Assembly: GCA_016931855.1 (NCBI GenBank)
Contig: JAFGDZ010000054.1
Coordinates: 1-57,657 of the forward strand
Source: Bacteroidales bacterium
GTDB taxonomy: Bacteria; Bacteroidota; Bacteroidia; Bacteroidales; Tenuifilaceae
Direction: 5' to 3'
DNA length: 57,657 nucleotides
Part shown: positions 18,439 to 28,445 of the stretch, piece after piece
Numbering within the stretch: position 1 is the stretch's first letter
How the letters are laid out: each line of letters starts with the position of its first letter
The notes under the pieces: generated by a model
What the model was told of the DNA's origin: nothing
Database searches by the model: none
What the model saw: only the letters and a program-made list of their open reading frames with translations
Made by a program: the position numbers and the translations under genes

Positions 18439-18461
18439 TTCCACTATCGGCTTTGCCATTT
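18431..18461 (+). terminator. Intrinsic terminator overlapping the guaB stop
   Basis: GCCGATAG at 18431-18438 pairs with CTATCGGC at 18444-18451 around a 5-base loop, followed by a T-rich tail. The left arm includes the last codons and the TAG stop of guaB. It separates guaB from the SurA cluster. Confidence 0.75.
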
Positions 18462-18494
18462 TTTGATGACAAACGCTAACCTAAACCCCCTAAC

Positions 18495-20462
18495 ATGAAT
18501 ATTTTCCGCTTGCTTTATACGCTAGTTGCACTCACATCTGTTGCTTTAACCGTGAATGCTCAGGATAGATCTAACGATGTATTACTAACCATTGGTAACC
18601 AAAAGGTAACCCGTGGCGAGTTTGAGCGCATTTATAGCAAAAACAACCAAATTGCGTCGCAAAGCGATAAAAAGTCGGTTAGAGATTATCTGGATCTATT
18701 CATTAACTACAAGCTAAAGGTTATTGAGGCTGAGCACCAAAAACTGGACACCTCCGCCTTGTTTCGCGAGGAGCTTAAGGGGTACAGGGCTCAGCTGGCA
18801 CAGCCTTACATGTCGGACAGGGAAATGAATGATGCCCTTGTTGCCGAGGCGTACGAGCGTATGAAGAAAGAGGTTAGCGCCAGTCATATTCTTATTGCAA
18901 TACCCGAGAACGCTGCTAGTTCCGATACGCTTGCTCTATACAACAAGGCGTTGGCTATTCGCCAGCGTATAGTTGATGGCGAGCCATTTGAGGAGATTGC
19001 CCGCGCTACTAGCGACGACCCATCGGTTAGGCGCAATAATGGATTCCTTGGCTACTTTACCGCATTTCAAATGGTTTACCCCTTTGAAACGGCAGCATAC
19101 CAAACCCCAAAGGGTAGGCTATCTATGCCTATTAGAACCAATTTTGGCTATCATCTTGTAAAGGTTCACGATGTAAGGCCAGCACAGGGACAAGTACGCG
19201 TGGCGCATATAATGGTTGCCGTACCCCACGATGCCCCACAAGAGAAACAGGCCGAGGCGGCGGAAAAGATTAGCGCCATTTACAACAGTATCCAGAATAA
19301 TGAGGATTTTGCTGCGCTTGCAATGCAGAACTCCGAGGATCCTGGCTCCGCTCAAAACGGAGGGGAGCTGCCCTGGTTTGGAACGGGACGTATGGTGCCA
19401 GAGTTTGAAGCCGCGGCTTTTGCACTACAGAACCCTAACGAGGTATCGAAGCCTATTAGAACGGCCTTTGGGTACCATATAATAAAACTTCTTGAGCGCA
19501 AAACAATTGGTACTTTTCAGGAGATGACTCCAGAGATTAAGTCCAAAATAGCTCGCGATGGACGAACATCAAAATCAAAAGCATCGTTTATAAATAAGCT
19601 AAAACGGGAGTATCGCTTTAGTCAGGATACCCTAGCCCTGGAAATGGTTATAAGCGCTATTGATTCATCGTTTTACGAGGGCAAGTGGAAAGCGCCTAGG
19701 GGAGCATACAGCACCCCCCTTTTCAGCTTTGCCACGCAGAGCTATACCCAAAAAGATTTTATGAACTTCCTTGAGGCCTCTTCATCGCGCCCCCCAACGC
19801 TCCCTATTCGGGAACTGGTTACCTATGCTTATGGCGAATGGGTTAGCAGAACCATTTTAACGTTCGAAGATGCTAACCTTGAGAGTAAGTACCCCGATTT
19901 TAAAGCATTGGTTCAGGAGTATCACGATGGGATTTTGCTGTTTGATATTACCGACAGAGAGGTGTGGAGCAAAGCCACGACCGATACCCTTGGATTGGAG
20001 CAGTACTTTAATCGGCATAGCAGCAAATACACCTGGGGCAAACGTGTACACTACTACGTGTACTCAATATCGTCTCAAAAGCTAGCCGATAAGGCATACA
20101 AGCAAATTCAAAAGCGTAAGCAAAAGGGAGCTACTCCGCAAAGTATTGCCAGTAAGCTTACAAAAGGCAACGATAGGGTAGCTGTAGTTTATACCTCGGC
20201 TAATACCGACAATCAGGCTATTCAGGGCTATGCTAGCTGGGTTAATGGCGTTTCGGGAATATCGGAAGTAGATGGGCAGCTTATTGTAACCGAAATAGAA
20301 AAGGAGACCTTTGGCGATTTAATGCCCTTTGCCGATGCTCGCGGACAGGTAGCAGCAGATTATCAGAACCATTTGGAGGCAGAATGGTTAAAGGGGCTTC
20401 GTGCAAAATATCCTGTAACAATAAACCAGGAGGTGCTAAGTGCTCTGGAGAATGAATTTTAA
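18495..20462 (+). CDS. Periplasmic peptidyl-prolyl isomerase with two parvulin domains
   Basis: The 655-residue protein has a signal peptide ([18 protein letters not shown]), an N-terminal SurA-like helical region, and two PpiC-type rotamase domains at about residues 127-232 ([34 protein letters not shown]) and 235-340 ([24 protein letters not shown]). The last 300 residues are helical, without a clear family. It probably chaperones outer-membrane proteins in the periplasm. It is the first of a four-gene envelope cluster, 6 bases before the next gene. It is longer than E. coli SurA, and the C-terminal extension is unassigned. Confidence 0.88.
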   Translation: MNIFRLLYTLVALTSVALTVNAQDRSNDVLLTIGNQKVTRGEFERIYSKNNQIASQSDKKSVRDYLDLFINYKLKVIEAEHQKLDTSALFREELKGYRAQLAQPYMSDREMNDALVAEAYERMKKEVSASHILIAIPENAASSDTLALYNKALAIRQRIVDGEPFEEIARATSDDPSVRRNNGFLGYFTAFQMVYPFETAAYQTPKGRLSMPIRTNFGYHLVKVHDVRPAQGQVRVAHIMVAVPHDAPQEKQAEAAEKISAIYNSIQNNEDFAALAMQNSEDPGSAQNGGELPWFGTGRMVPEFEAAAFALQNPNEVSKPIRTAFGYHIIKLLERKTIGTFQEMTPEIKSKIARDGRTSKSKASFINKLKREYRFSQDTLALEMVISAIDSSFYEGKWKAPRGAYSTPLFSFATQSYTQKDFMNFLEASSSRPPTLPIRELVTYAYGEWVSRTILTFEDANLESKYPDFKALVQEYHDGILLFDITDREVWSKATTDTLGLEQYFNRHSSKYTWGKRVHYYVYSISSQKLADKAYKQIQKRKQKGATPQSIASKLTKGNDRVAVVYTSANTDNQAIQGYASWVNGVSGISEVDGQLIVTEIEKETFGDLMPFADARGQVAADYQNHLEAEWLKGLRAKYPVTINQEVLSALENEF

Positions 20463-20468
20463 TTCGAA

Positions 20469-21335
20469 ATGAATGGCCCAATGAAAAACCTAAACAAATA
20501 TATACTCCTTGCTTTAGTCTCTACGCTGCTTTGGGCTTGTAATGGCTCGCGCAACGACTCACAGGTTACCTTAGCAAAGGTGTTTGATAAGTACTTGTAC
20601 CTATCGGATGTAGAGGATATTTTCCCTACAGGGATATCGCCCTCCGATAGTGCGCTAATTCTTAATGCGTACGTTGACCAGTGGGTGCGCCGGCAGCTTT
20701 TGGTTTACACCGCAGAGCGAAACCTAGACGACAAGCAAAAGAACGTGGCCAAGCAGCTTGAGGATTACCGCTCATCGCTCCTTATATTCAAGTATGAGCA
20801 GGAGTTTGTGGCTCAGCGTATGGATACCGTTATAACTACCGAGGAGATAGAATCTTTTTATAAGGATAATCAGGAAAACTTTACGCTAAGCGACGTTATT
20901 GTTAAAGCCCTTTACCTTAAAATACCAAAGGGTAGCCCATACTTAGATAAGATACGTACCGTTTATAAGTCTAAATCCGACGAGGATGTGAAAACGCTAG
21001 AGGATTTAGCCTATCAGGTTGCCGATAAGTACGACTATTTTAACGACAAGTGGATTCAGTTTGCCATGCTTCAAAAAAAGCTACCCTACGCAGTTGATGG
21101 CTCGGCTGAGGCGTACTTGCGAAAGAGTAGCTCCATAGAGATGGAGGATGGCGACTATGTTTACCTTGTTCATATTCGTAGTGTACTTTTTGCTGGGAAT
21201 ACATCGCCACTTGAATACGAGCAAAAAAACATTGAAAGTGTTTTGTTCAATAGGCGGAAGCAGCGCATAATTAATGAGCTTGAGAACAGGATCTATAACG
21301 ATGCTCGAAACCGTAACCAGTTCACTATTTTTTAG
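20469..21335 (+). CDS. Lipoprotein related to SurA-type chaperones, no clear catalytic domain
   Basis: This 288-residue predicted lipoprotein has a signal sequence ending in the lipobox LLWAC (Cys near residue 24). The body is helical and acidic, resembling the N-terminal peptide-binding part of SurA/PpiC proteins (DKYLYLSDVEDIFPTGISPS, YVDQWVRRQLLVYTAERNL). A complete parvulin domain is not visible, so it may act as a non-catalytic partner of the flanking PPIases. ATGs occur at 20469 and 20481; the second gives a more usual lipoprotein start (MKNLNKYILLALV). It sits between two isomerase genes in one operon. Confidence 0.75.
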   Translation: MNGPMKNLNKYILLALVSTLLWACNGSRNDSQVTLAKVFDKYLYLSDVEDIFPTGISPSDSALILNAYVDQWVRRQLLVYTAERNLDDKQKNVAKQLEDYRSSLLIFKYEQEFVAQRMDTVITTEEIESFYKDNQENFTLSDVIVKALYLKIPKGSPYLDKIRTVYKSKSDEDVKTLEDLAYQVADKYDYFNDKWIQFAMLQKKLPYAVDGSAEAYLRKSSSIEMEDGDYVYLVHIRSVLFAGNTSPLEYEQKNIESVLFNRRKQRIINELENRIYNDARNRNQFTIF

Positions 21336-21355
21336 TTATTCAATACACCCTTACA

Positions 21356-22711
21356 ATGATGAAATTAGTTCGCATTAAGATGTTTTTTCTGCTATCGCTT
21401 GCGATGGTTCTATTTTACGGGAACTTAAAAGCTCAAACCGTAATTGATCAGATTGTTGCTGTTGTTGGTGACGAAATGATAATGCTTTCCGATATTGAGC
21501 AAGAGGCCATGCGCCAAAAAATGCAGGGATACACCTCCGAGGGCGATATAAAGTGCGAGATACTTGAACAGCTTATGGTTCAAAAGTTACTTCTGGATCA
21601 GGCTAAGCTTGATAGCTTAAGCTCAAATGAAATTGGTGTTGAGCGCGAGGTTGAGCAGCGCTTGCGCTACTTCCTTTCTCAAATGGGTAATGAGGCCGCC
21701 CTTGAAAAGTATTTCAATAAGGCAATGTACGAGATTCGCAACGATCTTCGCGATATTATCCGTCAGCAGCAGCTAACCGAGCAAATGCGCTCAAAGATTG
21801 TTGAGAACGTTAAGGTTACCCCTTCGGAGGTAAAAAAGCTGTTTAAAACAATCCCCTCCGACAGTATTCCCATAATCCCAGAGCAGTACGTTATTAAGCA
21901 AATAGTAATTAATCCCCCTGCATCGGGCGATGCAAAGTTCTTGGTTAAGGAGAAGCTGCTGGAGCTTAGGGAGAGAATTCTTAACGGCGAGCGTTTTTCT
22001 ACATTAGCCGTTATTTACTCAGAGGATAGGGCTTCTGCCGCAAAGGGAGGCGAACTTGGTTTCCGCTCGCGCGATGAGCTGGTGAAAAGCTTTGCCGATG
22101 CTGCGTTTAACCTAAAAGAGGGACAGGTTAGCTCAATTGTTGAGTCGGAGTACGGTTTTCATATCATACAAATGGTTGAGAAGCGTGACAATCAGGTTAA
22201 CGTTCGTCATATCCTAATGAAGCCATCATACACGTCGGAGATGACAGCCGCTGCTCAGCAAAAGCTCGATAGCATTGCCAACCTAATTACCCCCGATAGC
22301 TTAACCTTTGAAATTGCGGCCCTACGTTTCTCTGAGGACAAGAAAACCCGCCTAAACGGAGGGCTAATGGTTAATCCCCAAACAGGTACGTCGATGTTCC
22401 AAAAAGAGCACTTGGCGCCTGCCGATTTCTACGTAATTAAGGATTTGAAAAAAGGGGAAGTGAGCCGTCCGTTCGAATCGCGCGATGAGCATGCCAATGT
22501 AATATTTAAGCTGATAAAGATAGAGGATATCATCCCCTCTCATAATGCAAGCCTTGAACAGGATTACGCTACTATCCAAAACCTTGCGAAGCAAGAAAAG
22601 GAGCATGAGGTTTTTATGAAATGGATTGAGAAAAAGAAAAAGCAAGCATTCATTAGAATCGATCCTTCGTTTGGCGGATGCAAGTTTAGCACCGAAGGCT
22701 GGAAAAAGTAG
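21356..22711 (+). CDS. surA: Periplasmic chaperone/peptidyl-prolyl isomerase SurA
   Basis: The 451-residue protein follows the classic SurA layout: signal peptide (residues 1-26), N-terminal domain starting VIDQIVAVVGDEMIMLSDIE, two parvulin domains at about 178-280 (EQYVIKQIVINPP, VESEYGFHIIQMVEKR) and 282-390 (NVRHILMKPSYTSE), and a short C-terminal helix. It should accompany unfolded outer-membrane proteins to the BAM complex. It is the third gene of the cluster, 20 bases after its neighbour, with a consecutive double ATG at the start. Confidence 0.92.
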   Translation: MMKLVRIKMFFLLSLAMVLFYGNLKAQTVIDQIVAVVGDEMIMLSDIEQEAMRQKMQGYTSEGDIKCEILEQLMVQKLLLDQAKLDSLSSNEIGVEREVEQRLRYFLSQMGNEAALEKYFNKAMYEIRNDLRDIIRQQQLTEQMRSKIVENVKVTPSEVKKLFKTIPSDSIPIIPEQYVIKQIVINPPASGDAKFLVKEKLLELRERILNGERFSTLAVIYSEDRASAAKGGELGFRSRDELVKSFADAAFNLKEGQVSSIVESEYGFHIIQMVEKRDNQVNVRHILMKPSYTSEMTAAAQQKLDSIANLITPDSLTFEIAALRFSEDKKTRLNGGLMVNPQTGTSMFQKEHLAPADFYVIKDLKKGEVSRPFESRDEHANVIFKLIKIEDIIPSHNASLEQDYATIQNLAKQEKEHEVFMKWIEKKKKQAFIRIDPSFGGCKFSTEGWKK

Positions 22712-22730
22712 ATTTTACTCACAATCAAAT

Positions 22731-22736
22731 AGGAGG
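22731..22736 (+). promoter_or_regulatory. Strong Shine-Dalgarno site that fixes a TTG start
   Basis: AGGAGG lies 8 bases before the TTG at 22745, the only plausible start of the OstA-like gene. A full Shine-Dalgarno site is unusual in Bacteroidota and supports the non-ATG start. Confidence 0.75.
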
Positions 22737-22744
22737 GTAGCAAG

Positions 22745-24382
22745 TTGACCCGTAAATTACTCATTGCATTTGGGCTTATGCTTGCCATTTCTGGCTCTGC
22801 TAATTTGGCATATACTCAGCAACGGCTCAAAATTGAAATTCTTAATGCCGAATCGGGCGAGAGCGGGAGGCGTAATGGCATCCCCATTCAGCGCCTAATT
22901 GGCAATGTTCGTATTTCGCATCGCGGAACAACCATCCAGTGCGATAGCGCGCATATTATGAGGGATCAGAATACGTTTGATGCCTTTAGCCGCGTTGTTA
23001 TAACCGATGGCACTACTAAGCTTTATGGCGATGTGGTGTACTTTGATGGTGCAACGAACCTTGCTAAGGTTAGAGGAAAAGAGGTGAAACTTGTTAACGA
23101 GGATGTTGTGTTAACAACACAGTTCCTTGACTATAACACCCGTACCGAGTCGGCTAAGTACTTTAATGGGGGACACGTTGTAAACAAAGACGCTACATTA
23201 ACCAGTGAGCGTGGCTACTACAATGCCCCCAAAAAAATATACTCCTTTGCTAACGACGTTGTTTTTGTGGGCGAGGATTTTAAGGTGCTAACCGATTCTC
23301 TTGAGTACGTAGCTCCCAAGAACGTGGCATACTACTTTGGCTCAACCCGAATCTACAACCAGGAAAACTTTATTTACTGTGAGCGGGGTTGGTACAACCG
23401 TGAGAAGGATCAGTCTAACTTTACTTACAACGCCTTTATAGATAACGGGAAGCAGCGCCTTTACGGACAGGATATTTTTTACGACCGACAAATTGGCTAT
23501 GCCAAAATTCTTGAGCGTGTTGCCATTGTGGACTCCCTAAAGCATACCACCATTTTTGGAGGTGAGGCCAGCTACTGGGAGAAAACCGGCGATGCCGAGG
23601 TTATTAAGAATCCGTTGCTGGTGCTTGCAGAGGAAGGTAAACCCGACTCTCTTTTCCTTCGTGCCGATAAGTTTATTATTAAAACGCTGGAGAACGAGGA
23701 GGCACCGCAGCAATCTGCCGACTCTGTTTACCGCAAGCTCAAGGCATTGGGCAATGTTAGGTTTTTCCGTAGCGACTTGCAGGGCATTTGCGATTCTCTA
23801 GTATTTGATACCCGCGATTCAATTCTGCACATGTATGTAGAGCCCATACTTTGGAATATGGGCAATCAGCTCACCGCCGATTTAATACGCGCCAAAATGC
23901 AGAATCAGCAAATGGATAGAATGTTTTTTGATGGTAACGCCTTTGCCGTATCGCAGGAGGATACTGTGCACTTTAACCAGATAAAGGGAAAGAACATGAC
24001 CGGAATTTTCTCTCAGGGAAAACTGGCTAGGCTCGATGTATTGGGGAATGGGCAAACCGTTTACTATGTTCGCGATGAGGGGGAGCTGTCCGTTGTTAAC
24101 CGTTCCGAGAGTTCAAATGTTAGAATTTCCTTAAAAGATAGTAAGGTTAGCCGTATTGTTTACCTTGAGAAGCCTGTTTCTAACATGTTTCCCGTTGATA
24201 CTGCCCCCGAAGAGGAAATTACCCTTAAGGGCTTTAACTGGCTTAACAATAAGCGGCCCAAAAGCAAAGAGGAGATAATTCCTGTTGGAACAGACTTTAA
24301 CGCTGTAAAGCGCTCTAAATACACTATTGAGAGCGGCAAGGGAAATAAGCTAAAGACTATTGAAAAAAAACACCTAGAGTAA
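22745..24382 (+). CDS. OstA/LptA-like LPS-transport protein
   Basis: The 545-residue protein has a signal peptide (KLLIAFGLMLAISGSANLAY) followed by repeated OstA-type beta strands, such as RLIGNVRISHRGTTIQCDSA at about residues 50-70 and LYGDVVYFDGATNLAKV. This is the jellyroll that LptA, LptC and LptD use to carry LPS across the periplasm. Bacteroidota carry a long 'OstA-like protein' in this context. It begins with TTG, supported by an upstream AGGAGG. It follows surA by 33 bases, which fits a joint role in outer-membrane building. The C-terminus is a charged tail. Confidence 0.85.
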   Translation: MTRKLLIAFGLMLAISGSANLAYTQQRLKIEILNAESGESGRRNGIPIQRLIGNVRISHRGTTIQCDSAHIMRDQNTFDAFSRVVITDGTTKLYGDVVYFDGATNLAKVRGKEVKLVNEDVVLTTQFLDYNTRTESAKYFNGGHVVNKDATLTSERGYYNAPKKIYSFANDVVFVGEDFKVLTDSLEYVAPKNVAYYFGSTRIYNQENFIYCERGWYNREKDQSNFTYNAFIDNGKQRLYGQDIFYDRQIGYAKILERVAIVDSLKHTTIFGGEASYWEKTGDAEVIKNPLLVLAEEGKPDSLFLRADKFIIKTLENEEAPQQSADSVYRKLKALGNVRFFRSDLQGICDSLVFDTRDSILHMYVEPILWNMGNQLTADLIRAKMQNQQMDRMFFDGNAFAVSQEDTVHFNQIKGKNMTGIFSQGKLARLDVLGNGQTVYYVRDEGELSVVNRSESSNVRISLKDSKVSRIVYLEKPVSNMFPVDTAPEEEITLKGFNWLNNKRPKSKEEIIPVGTDFNAVKRSKYTIESGKGNKLKTIEKKHLE

Positions 24383-24700
24383 ATTGCCTCCGATACCAAG
24401 AGGGGAGTGTAGTATCTCTTGTTTGCTTATTGATGAGGTGAGGGGAATTAGTTGCTATCGCCATGCGTATTTTAAAATATTGGAGCTAATGCGTGGCTAA
24501 TCCTATTTTTAGAGTTTTAGGAGTAGGCTAAAGTGGGGCTCCGCTTCCCCCAGTATTTCAACCCTCCATCCGTTCCCTGCTAAAGCAATTAGGCGCAACG
24601 TAAAGTACTTAGTCCTTTTAGGCGTTACAAAATGCTACCTTATAAAAAAGCCTCGGACTACTACTAAGTCCGAGGCTTTTCTTATAATTGGCTATAGTTG
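24383..24700. other. Intergenic region between convergent genes
   Basis: No open frame or promoter of note is seen. The only clear structure is the two-way terminator at its right end. Confidence 0.5.
24650..24676. terminator. Bidirectional intrinsic terminator
   Basis: GCCTCGGACT at 24650-24659 pairs with AGTCCGAGGC at 24667-24676 around a 7-base loop. A-rich sequence precedes it and TTTT follows, so it can stop transcription of the OstA-like gene (plus) and of the GATE-domain gene (minus). Confidence 0.85.
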
Positions 24701-25852
24701 CTATAGCATGTTAAACAGAACAAAGATATAGTGTGCTGCAACCCCTGCGGCTAAGCCTCCCATGGTATGAGAGAGTAACGCTTTTGAGGTAAGATTACGA
24801 AACTTAAGTGAGTCAAGCATTGCCGTGTGAGTGCTTAGAAAACCGCTCCAGCACATTCCCATAGCAGTAAAAACGGCAATTTCGTTACCTGTAATTAGCC
24901 CTTCGGTTGAGAATACCTTTACAAGCGAAAGTGCAGCACCAACAGCACCCAGCGAGGTAATAGGGAATGCGATTAGCTCAGGGCTTTGAAACCCAAACAG
25001 GAATGCAAATAGCCAGTCGAACCATCCCGCAATGGTTGGCAGTACAGGAACACCCTCGTAGGCTAAGCCCTGATAACCAACAGCAGCATCCTTAGGGCCA
25101 AAGGTTAGAATCATTACCATGGTACTAATAATTAGCACGCCAGGAATAATGGCTAGCCCTAGCTCAACACCCGATTTCCCGCCATCCAGAATGGAGTTAA
25201 GGAAGCGCATAAAAACACCGCCCTTTGATTTAAAGCTGATTTTTTCAGCATCACCCTCATGCTCTTCATCGGCATCAGCAGGAAGTATGGGTTTAATAAA
25301 CCGTTGCATTAAACGTGTTGACACAATTGCGCCAATTACCGCTCCGGCAAGACCAATCATGGCAGGGCCAAAGTGGCCTAGACCCGACATAAAGGTTAGC
25401 ACAATAAGCCCCATGCCAAAGGCTGTTCCAAAGTTGGTTAGCGATATTAGCTCGTACTTCTTAAAGTAACGGCTAAAATTACGGTCGTTTGCTAGACCAA
25501 TAACCGCAGGATTGTCGGAGAAAAAGGTCATAAGTGCTGCCAACGAGGCCACTCCAGGTAGGTTAAACAATGGGCGCATTAGCGGTGCTAAAAGCACCTC
25601 AAGCAAGCGCACCACTCCAAACTCTATAAGCAGTCGGCCTAGCGCTCCCGAAAGAACGGTTATACCCATAATAAAGAACACGGTATTCATTAGCAAGTCC
25701 CATGCTGTGTTCATTATGGTGTTTAGCATGTTGGCGGTTCCCATTCGGGAGCCAAGAAGTCCGAAGAAGCCAAAAAAGAGTAGTAGAAAGATACCCGCTT
25801 CAATTCGGCGAAGTTCCAAGAACCGCAGCTTCTTGAAAATTTTGTTTAACAT
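24701..25852 (-). CDS. Nucleoside-recognition (GATE) domain membrane protein
   Basis: The 383-residue polytopic protein resembles the GATE-domain group that includes spore maturation proteins SpmA/SpmB and the CD0519/CD1768 family. It has around nine hydrophobic helices, for example IFLLLFFGFFGLLGSRMG near the N-terminus, TNFGTAFGMGLIVLTFMSGL at about 135, and a C-terminal gate region with ITSLGAVGAALSLVKVFS and AMGMCWSGFLSTHTAMLDSL. A charged cytoplasmic loop (DADEEHEGDAEK) splits the protein. The substrate is unknown, and a nucleoside transport role is only suggested by the domain name. The gene stands alone between terminators. Confidence 0.75.
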   Translation of the reverse strand: MLNKIFKKLRFLELRRIEAGIFLLLFFGFFGLLGSRMGTANMLNTIMNTAWDLLMNTVFFIMGITVLSGALGRLLIEFGVVRLLEVLLAPLMRPLFNLPGVASLAALMTFFSDNPAVIGLANDRNFSRYFKKYELISLTNFGTAFGMGLIVLTFMSGLGHFGPAMIGLAGAVIGAIVSTRLMQRFIKPILPADADEEHEGDAEKISFKSKGGVFMRFLNSILDGGKSGVELGLAIIPGVLIISTMVMILTFGPKDAAVGYQGLAYEGVPVLPTIAGWFDWLFAFLFGFQSPELIAFPITSLGAVGAALSLVKVFSTEGLITGNEIAVFTAMGMCWSGFLSTHTAMLDSLKFRNLTSKALLSHTMGGLAAGVAAHYIFVLFNML

Positions 25853-25883
25853 GTATGGTTTTAATTAGGTTCGTAGTTGGCCG

Positions 25884-25891
25884 CAAATGTA
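25884..25891 (-). promoter_or_regulatory. Possible -7 promoter element of the GATE-domain gene
   Basis: On the minus strand this reads TACATTTG, a full match to the Bacteroidota TAnnTTTG box, about 30 bases before the gene's ATG. No well-spaced -33 TTG is seen. Confidence 0.4.
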
Positions 25892-26066
25892 TAATTGCGA
25901 ATAATCCAATATGATGACTTTTGTCGTGTTTTGTTTGGTTTTACAACATTTTTTTGAGCAAGGCTAAAGTACGTTCACCATAGTGCTGTTGGTGCCGTTT
26001 GCTGCTGTACTTTTTTTTAGCATTAATCTTTTGCTCCTGTAGATCAGTAAGTTAATGGCAGCTCCC

Positions 26067-26822
26067 TTACCTCCTTCTAAATAGCCTGCTAAGCAATGGG
26101 CGCTTTGGTTTCTTTAAGCGGGTTGTAATATCGGGACATTTGGGCTCTTTGCGCTTTCTCTGCTTTACGGTTTTGCTAGGTTGTGGCTGAAAAAACTGTG
26201 GATCGGGCGATAGGTGCTCCGTTGTATCGTCCTTGCTAGTTACAGGGGGAGCGCTTTGGGGCGCATTTACTTTTGTGCTATCGGCACTATGCGGTTTATT
26301 GTTAGCAGCAACAGGTTTTTCTTTGTACTTAACTTCAATTCCATGAAACATCAATTTAGCCTCGTTCCCATTTTGTGCCTTAGTTTGTAGGGTTAGCTTC
26401 CAAATAATATCGTTGCGGTTTAATGTTGAGTCTATGCTAAGGAGTGCTTGTATTCTGTTACTTAGCAGTGTGTAATAGTTTGTTATCCAGTCTTTTTGAT
26501 GTAAGGGGTACTTGGTAAAAATAATGGTTATCGCCACGGGTTCTGCCCCCTGCTCTAATGCGCTTGCAAGCAATTCTGTGCTTTGCAGCTTATGCAGAGC
26601 ATAGCCATTCTCCATAAGTATAGTGTTACCCTCATGCGTTGCCTCAAAGGAGGGTACTTCCTCGGTGTAAAACAGCGTGTCAAACGTTGATGAGTGCTTT
26701 ATAGGGTTTATTAGTATCGCTTCTGAGAATTTGATGTTGTGCTGCGCTACCGCTACAAAGGGGAGGCACAACCCAATAATTGCGGCTACCTTTTTTGTTA
26801 TGTTGATATGCTGTAACGGCAT
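26067..26822 (-). CDS. Secreted protein of unknown function
   Basis: The 251-residue product has a signal peptide (KKVAAIIGLCLPFVAVAQ, cleavage after about residue 26) and no domain I recognise. A globular part spans about residues 27-170 and includes a hydrophobic strand, EPVAITIIFTKYPLHQKDW. It is followed by a low-complexity Pro/Ser/Thr linker and a strongly basic tail (RKRKEPKCPDITTRLKKPKR). The basic tail could bind nucleic acid, LPS or cell wall. It lies just after the chemoreceptor gene's terminator and is probably transcribed separately. Confidence 0.6.
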   Translation of the reverse strand: MPLQHINITKKVAAIIGLCLPFVAVAQHNIKFSEAILINPIKHSSTFDTLFYTEEVPSFEATHEGNTILMENGYALHKLQSTELLASALEQGAEPVAITIIFTKYPLHQKDWITNYYTLLSNRIQALLSIDSTLNRNDIIWKLTLQTKAQNGNEAKLMFHGIEVKYKEKPVAANNKPHSADSTKVNAPQSAPPVTSKDDTTEHLSPDPQFFQPQPSKTVKQRKRKEPKCPDITTRLKKPKRPLLSRLFRRR

Positions 26823-26847
26823 TCCTCTGCTTGTTAATCGTAAAAAA

Positions 26848-26874
26848 GCTCATCCTGCATTTGGCAGGATGAGC
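26848..26874 (-). terminator. Intrinsic terminator of the chemoreceptor gene
   Basis: GCTCATCCTGC at 26848-26858 pairs with GCAGGATGAGC at 26864-26874. On the minus strand six T follow the hairpin. It is placed 20 bases after the stop of the chemoreceptor gene. Confidence 0.85.
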
Positions 26875-26894
26875 ATAAAGGTAGCAATTGGCAT

Positions 26895-28445
26895 TTACAC
26901 CCTAAAGAAGTCCATCAAAAGGTTAAGCTCCTCAGCCTTTTCGGCTAGCTGCTGCGATGTGGCCGATAGCTCCTCCGATGTTGATGCATTTTGCTGTGCC
27001 ACTTGGTCAAACTGGGTCATGCTCTTGGTTACCTCTTCCGATCCCTGTGCCAGCTCCTTAATGGCGTAGCTTATCTCCTGTATTAGCTGCGATGTTTTTT
27101 GGATATCGGGCACCAGTTCATTCAGCATATCGGCAGTCTTTTCCGATACGTCGGTACTTTGGTGCGACAGCGTATTAATTTCGCCAGCTGCATGTTGGCT
27201 TCGTTCGGCAAGTTTCTTTACCTCTTGAGCAACTGCCGCAAAGCCTTTGCCCTGTTCGCCCGCTCTTGCTGCCTCAATGGCTGCATTTATGGCTAAGAGA
27301 TTAGTTTGGCGGGCAATATCCTCAATAATGGTAATCTTCTCGGCTATGTTCTTCATTACAACAACCGCTCTAGCAACGGTTTCGCCACTTACCTTTGCGT
27401 CGTCGGCCGCTTTAATGGACGTTTTCTCGGTAATTAGCGCATTCTCGGCAGAGCGCCCAATGTTGGATTCCATTTGCTCCATGGCAGCGGCAACCTCCTC
27501 GGCGCTCGATGCCTGCTCCGATGCGCCTTGCGCAACCTGTTCAACCGCAGAGTTTAGCTGTGTGCTGTTGCTTGCCACTTGCTGTGCCGAGTCCTTAACT
27601 TGGTTAACAATCTCCTTAAGCTTATCAACCATGCTCTGTAGCGTTTGGTTAAGCATGCCCACCTCGTCTGTGAACTCATCGGTTATAGTAACCGTTAGGT
27701 TGCCCGATGCAACCTCGTTGGCCGTTTCAATGGCCTTATTAAGGGGCGAGGTAATGCTTCGGCGGATGGCCAAGCTAAGCGGAATAATAACTATGGCTAG
27801 GGTTAGCGCAATGGCTACAATAAGCGTAAGCACAAGCTTGCGGGTCATGTTTGCCACCGTGTTGTTAATCTCGGTTTTGGCATCCTCAATATTATCAATG
27901 TAAACACCTGTTCCAATCCAAATGTCGGTTCCGGGAATCATTTGGGCATAGCCCAGCTTGGGCTGGTCGCCTTTCCCTGGTTTAGGGAACACGTACTCAA
28001 CAAAACCGCCACCTTCCTTGGCACGGGCGGCCAGCTCCCTAACGTAGTATATGCCGTTAACATCGGTGGAGCCGCTAAGATCAGTTCCCTGTACCTCCTT
28101 TTTTATGGGGAGGGCAATGTTAACCGTGCCTTGGTAAACAAAGTAGTAGCCCGACTCATCCTCCTCAAAGCGGATTTGGTCAACCGCCTTACGAATAACC
28201 TGGTACTGCTCCTCAGTAGTCATCTCCTTTTTTAGCATGGTGCTAATAATTAGCGATGCCGTGTTTGTGCCCACTTTAACCTTGTCTTTCTGGTCTTTGA
28301 GCATAATGGCTTGCGTTTGCTCAATGCTAAAGTCGCGAATGCGCGCTAGCCCCATCCAGAACGCGCCAATTACACCTGCAATGGAGATTACCAATAGAAT
28401 AATAAGAAACGCAATTCTATTACTGATCTTAAATCTTCGTAGCAT
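26895..28445 (-). CDS. Methyl-accepting chemotaxis protein with a Cache-type sensor domain
   Basis: The 516-residue receptor has a membrane helix at about residues 10-32, a periplasmic sensor at about 33-195 resembling single Cache (sCache_2) domains ([38 protein letters not shown]), and a second helix at about 200-225. A HAMP segment follows ([20 protein letters not shown]), then a methyl-accepting domain whose hairpin tip is [20 protein letters not shown] then [15 protein letters not shown]. There is no C-terminal NWETF-like tether for CheR/CheB. No other che gene is in this window. sCache domains often bind small organic acids; the ligand here is unknown. Confidence 0.92.
   Translation of the reverse strand: MLRRFKISNRIAFLIILLVISIAGVIGAFWMGLARIRDFSIEQTQAIMLKDQKDKVKVGTNTASLIISTMLKKEMTTEEQYQVIRKAVDQIRFEEDESGYYFVYQGTVNIALPIKKEVQGTDLSGSTDVNGIYYVRELAARAKEGGGFVEYVFPKPGKGDQPKLGYAQMIPGTDIWIGTGVYIDNIEDAKTEINNTVANMTRKLVLTLIVAIALTLAIVIIPLSLAIRRSITSPLNKAIETANEVASGNLTVTITDEFTDEVGMLNQTLQSMVDKLKEIVNQVKDSAQQVASNSTQLNSAVEQVAQGASEQASSAEEVAAAMEQMESNIGRSAENALITEKTSIKAADDAKVSGETVARAVVVMKNIAEKITIIEDIARQTNLLAINAAIEAARAGEQGKGFAAVAQEVKKLAERSQHAAGEINTLSHQSTDVSEKTADMLNELVPDIQKTSQLIQEISYAIKELAQGSEEVTKSMTQFDQVAQQNASTSEELSATSQQLAEKAEELNLLMDFFRV

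Noticed and set aside
26895-28445. Chemotaxis gene cluster
   Set aside because: Only the receptor is present; no che genes lie nearby.
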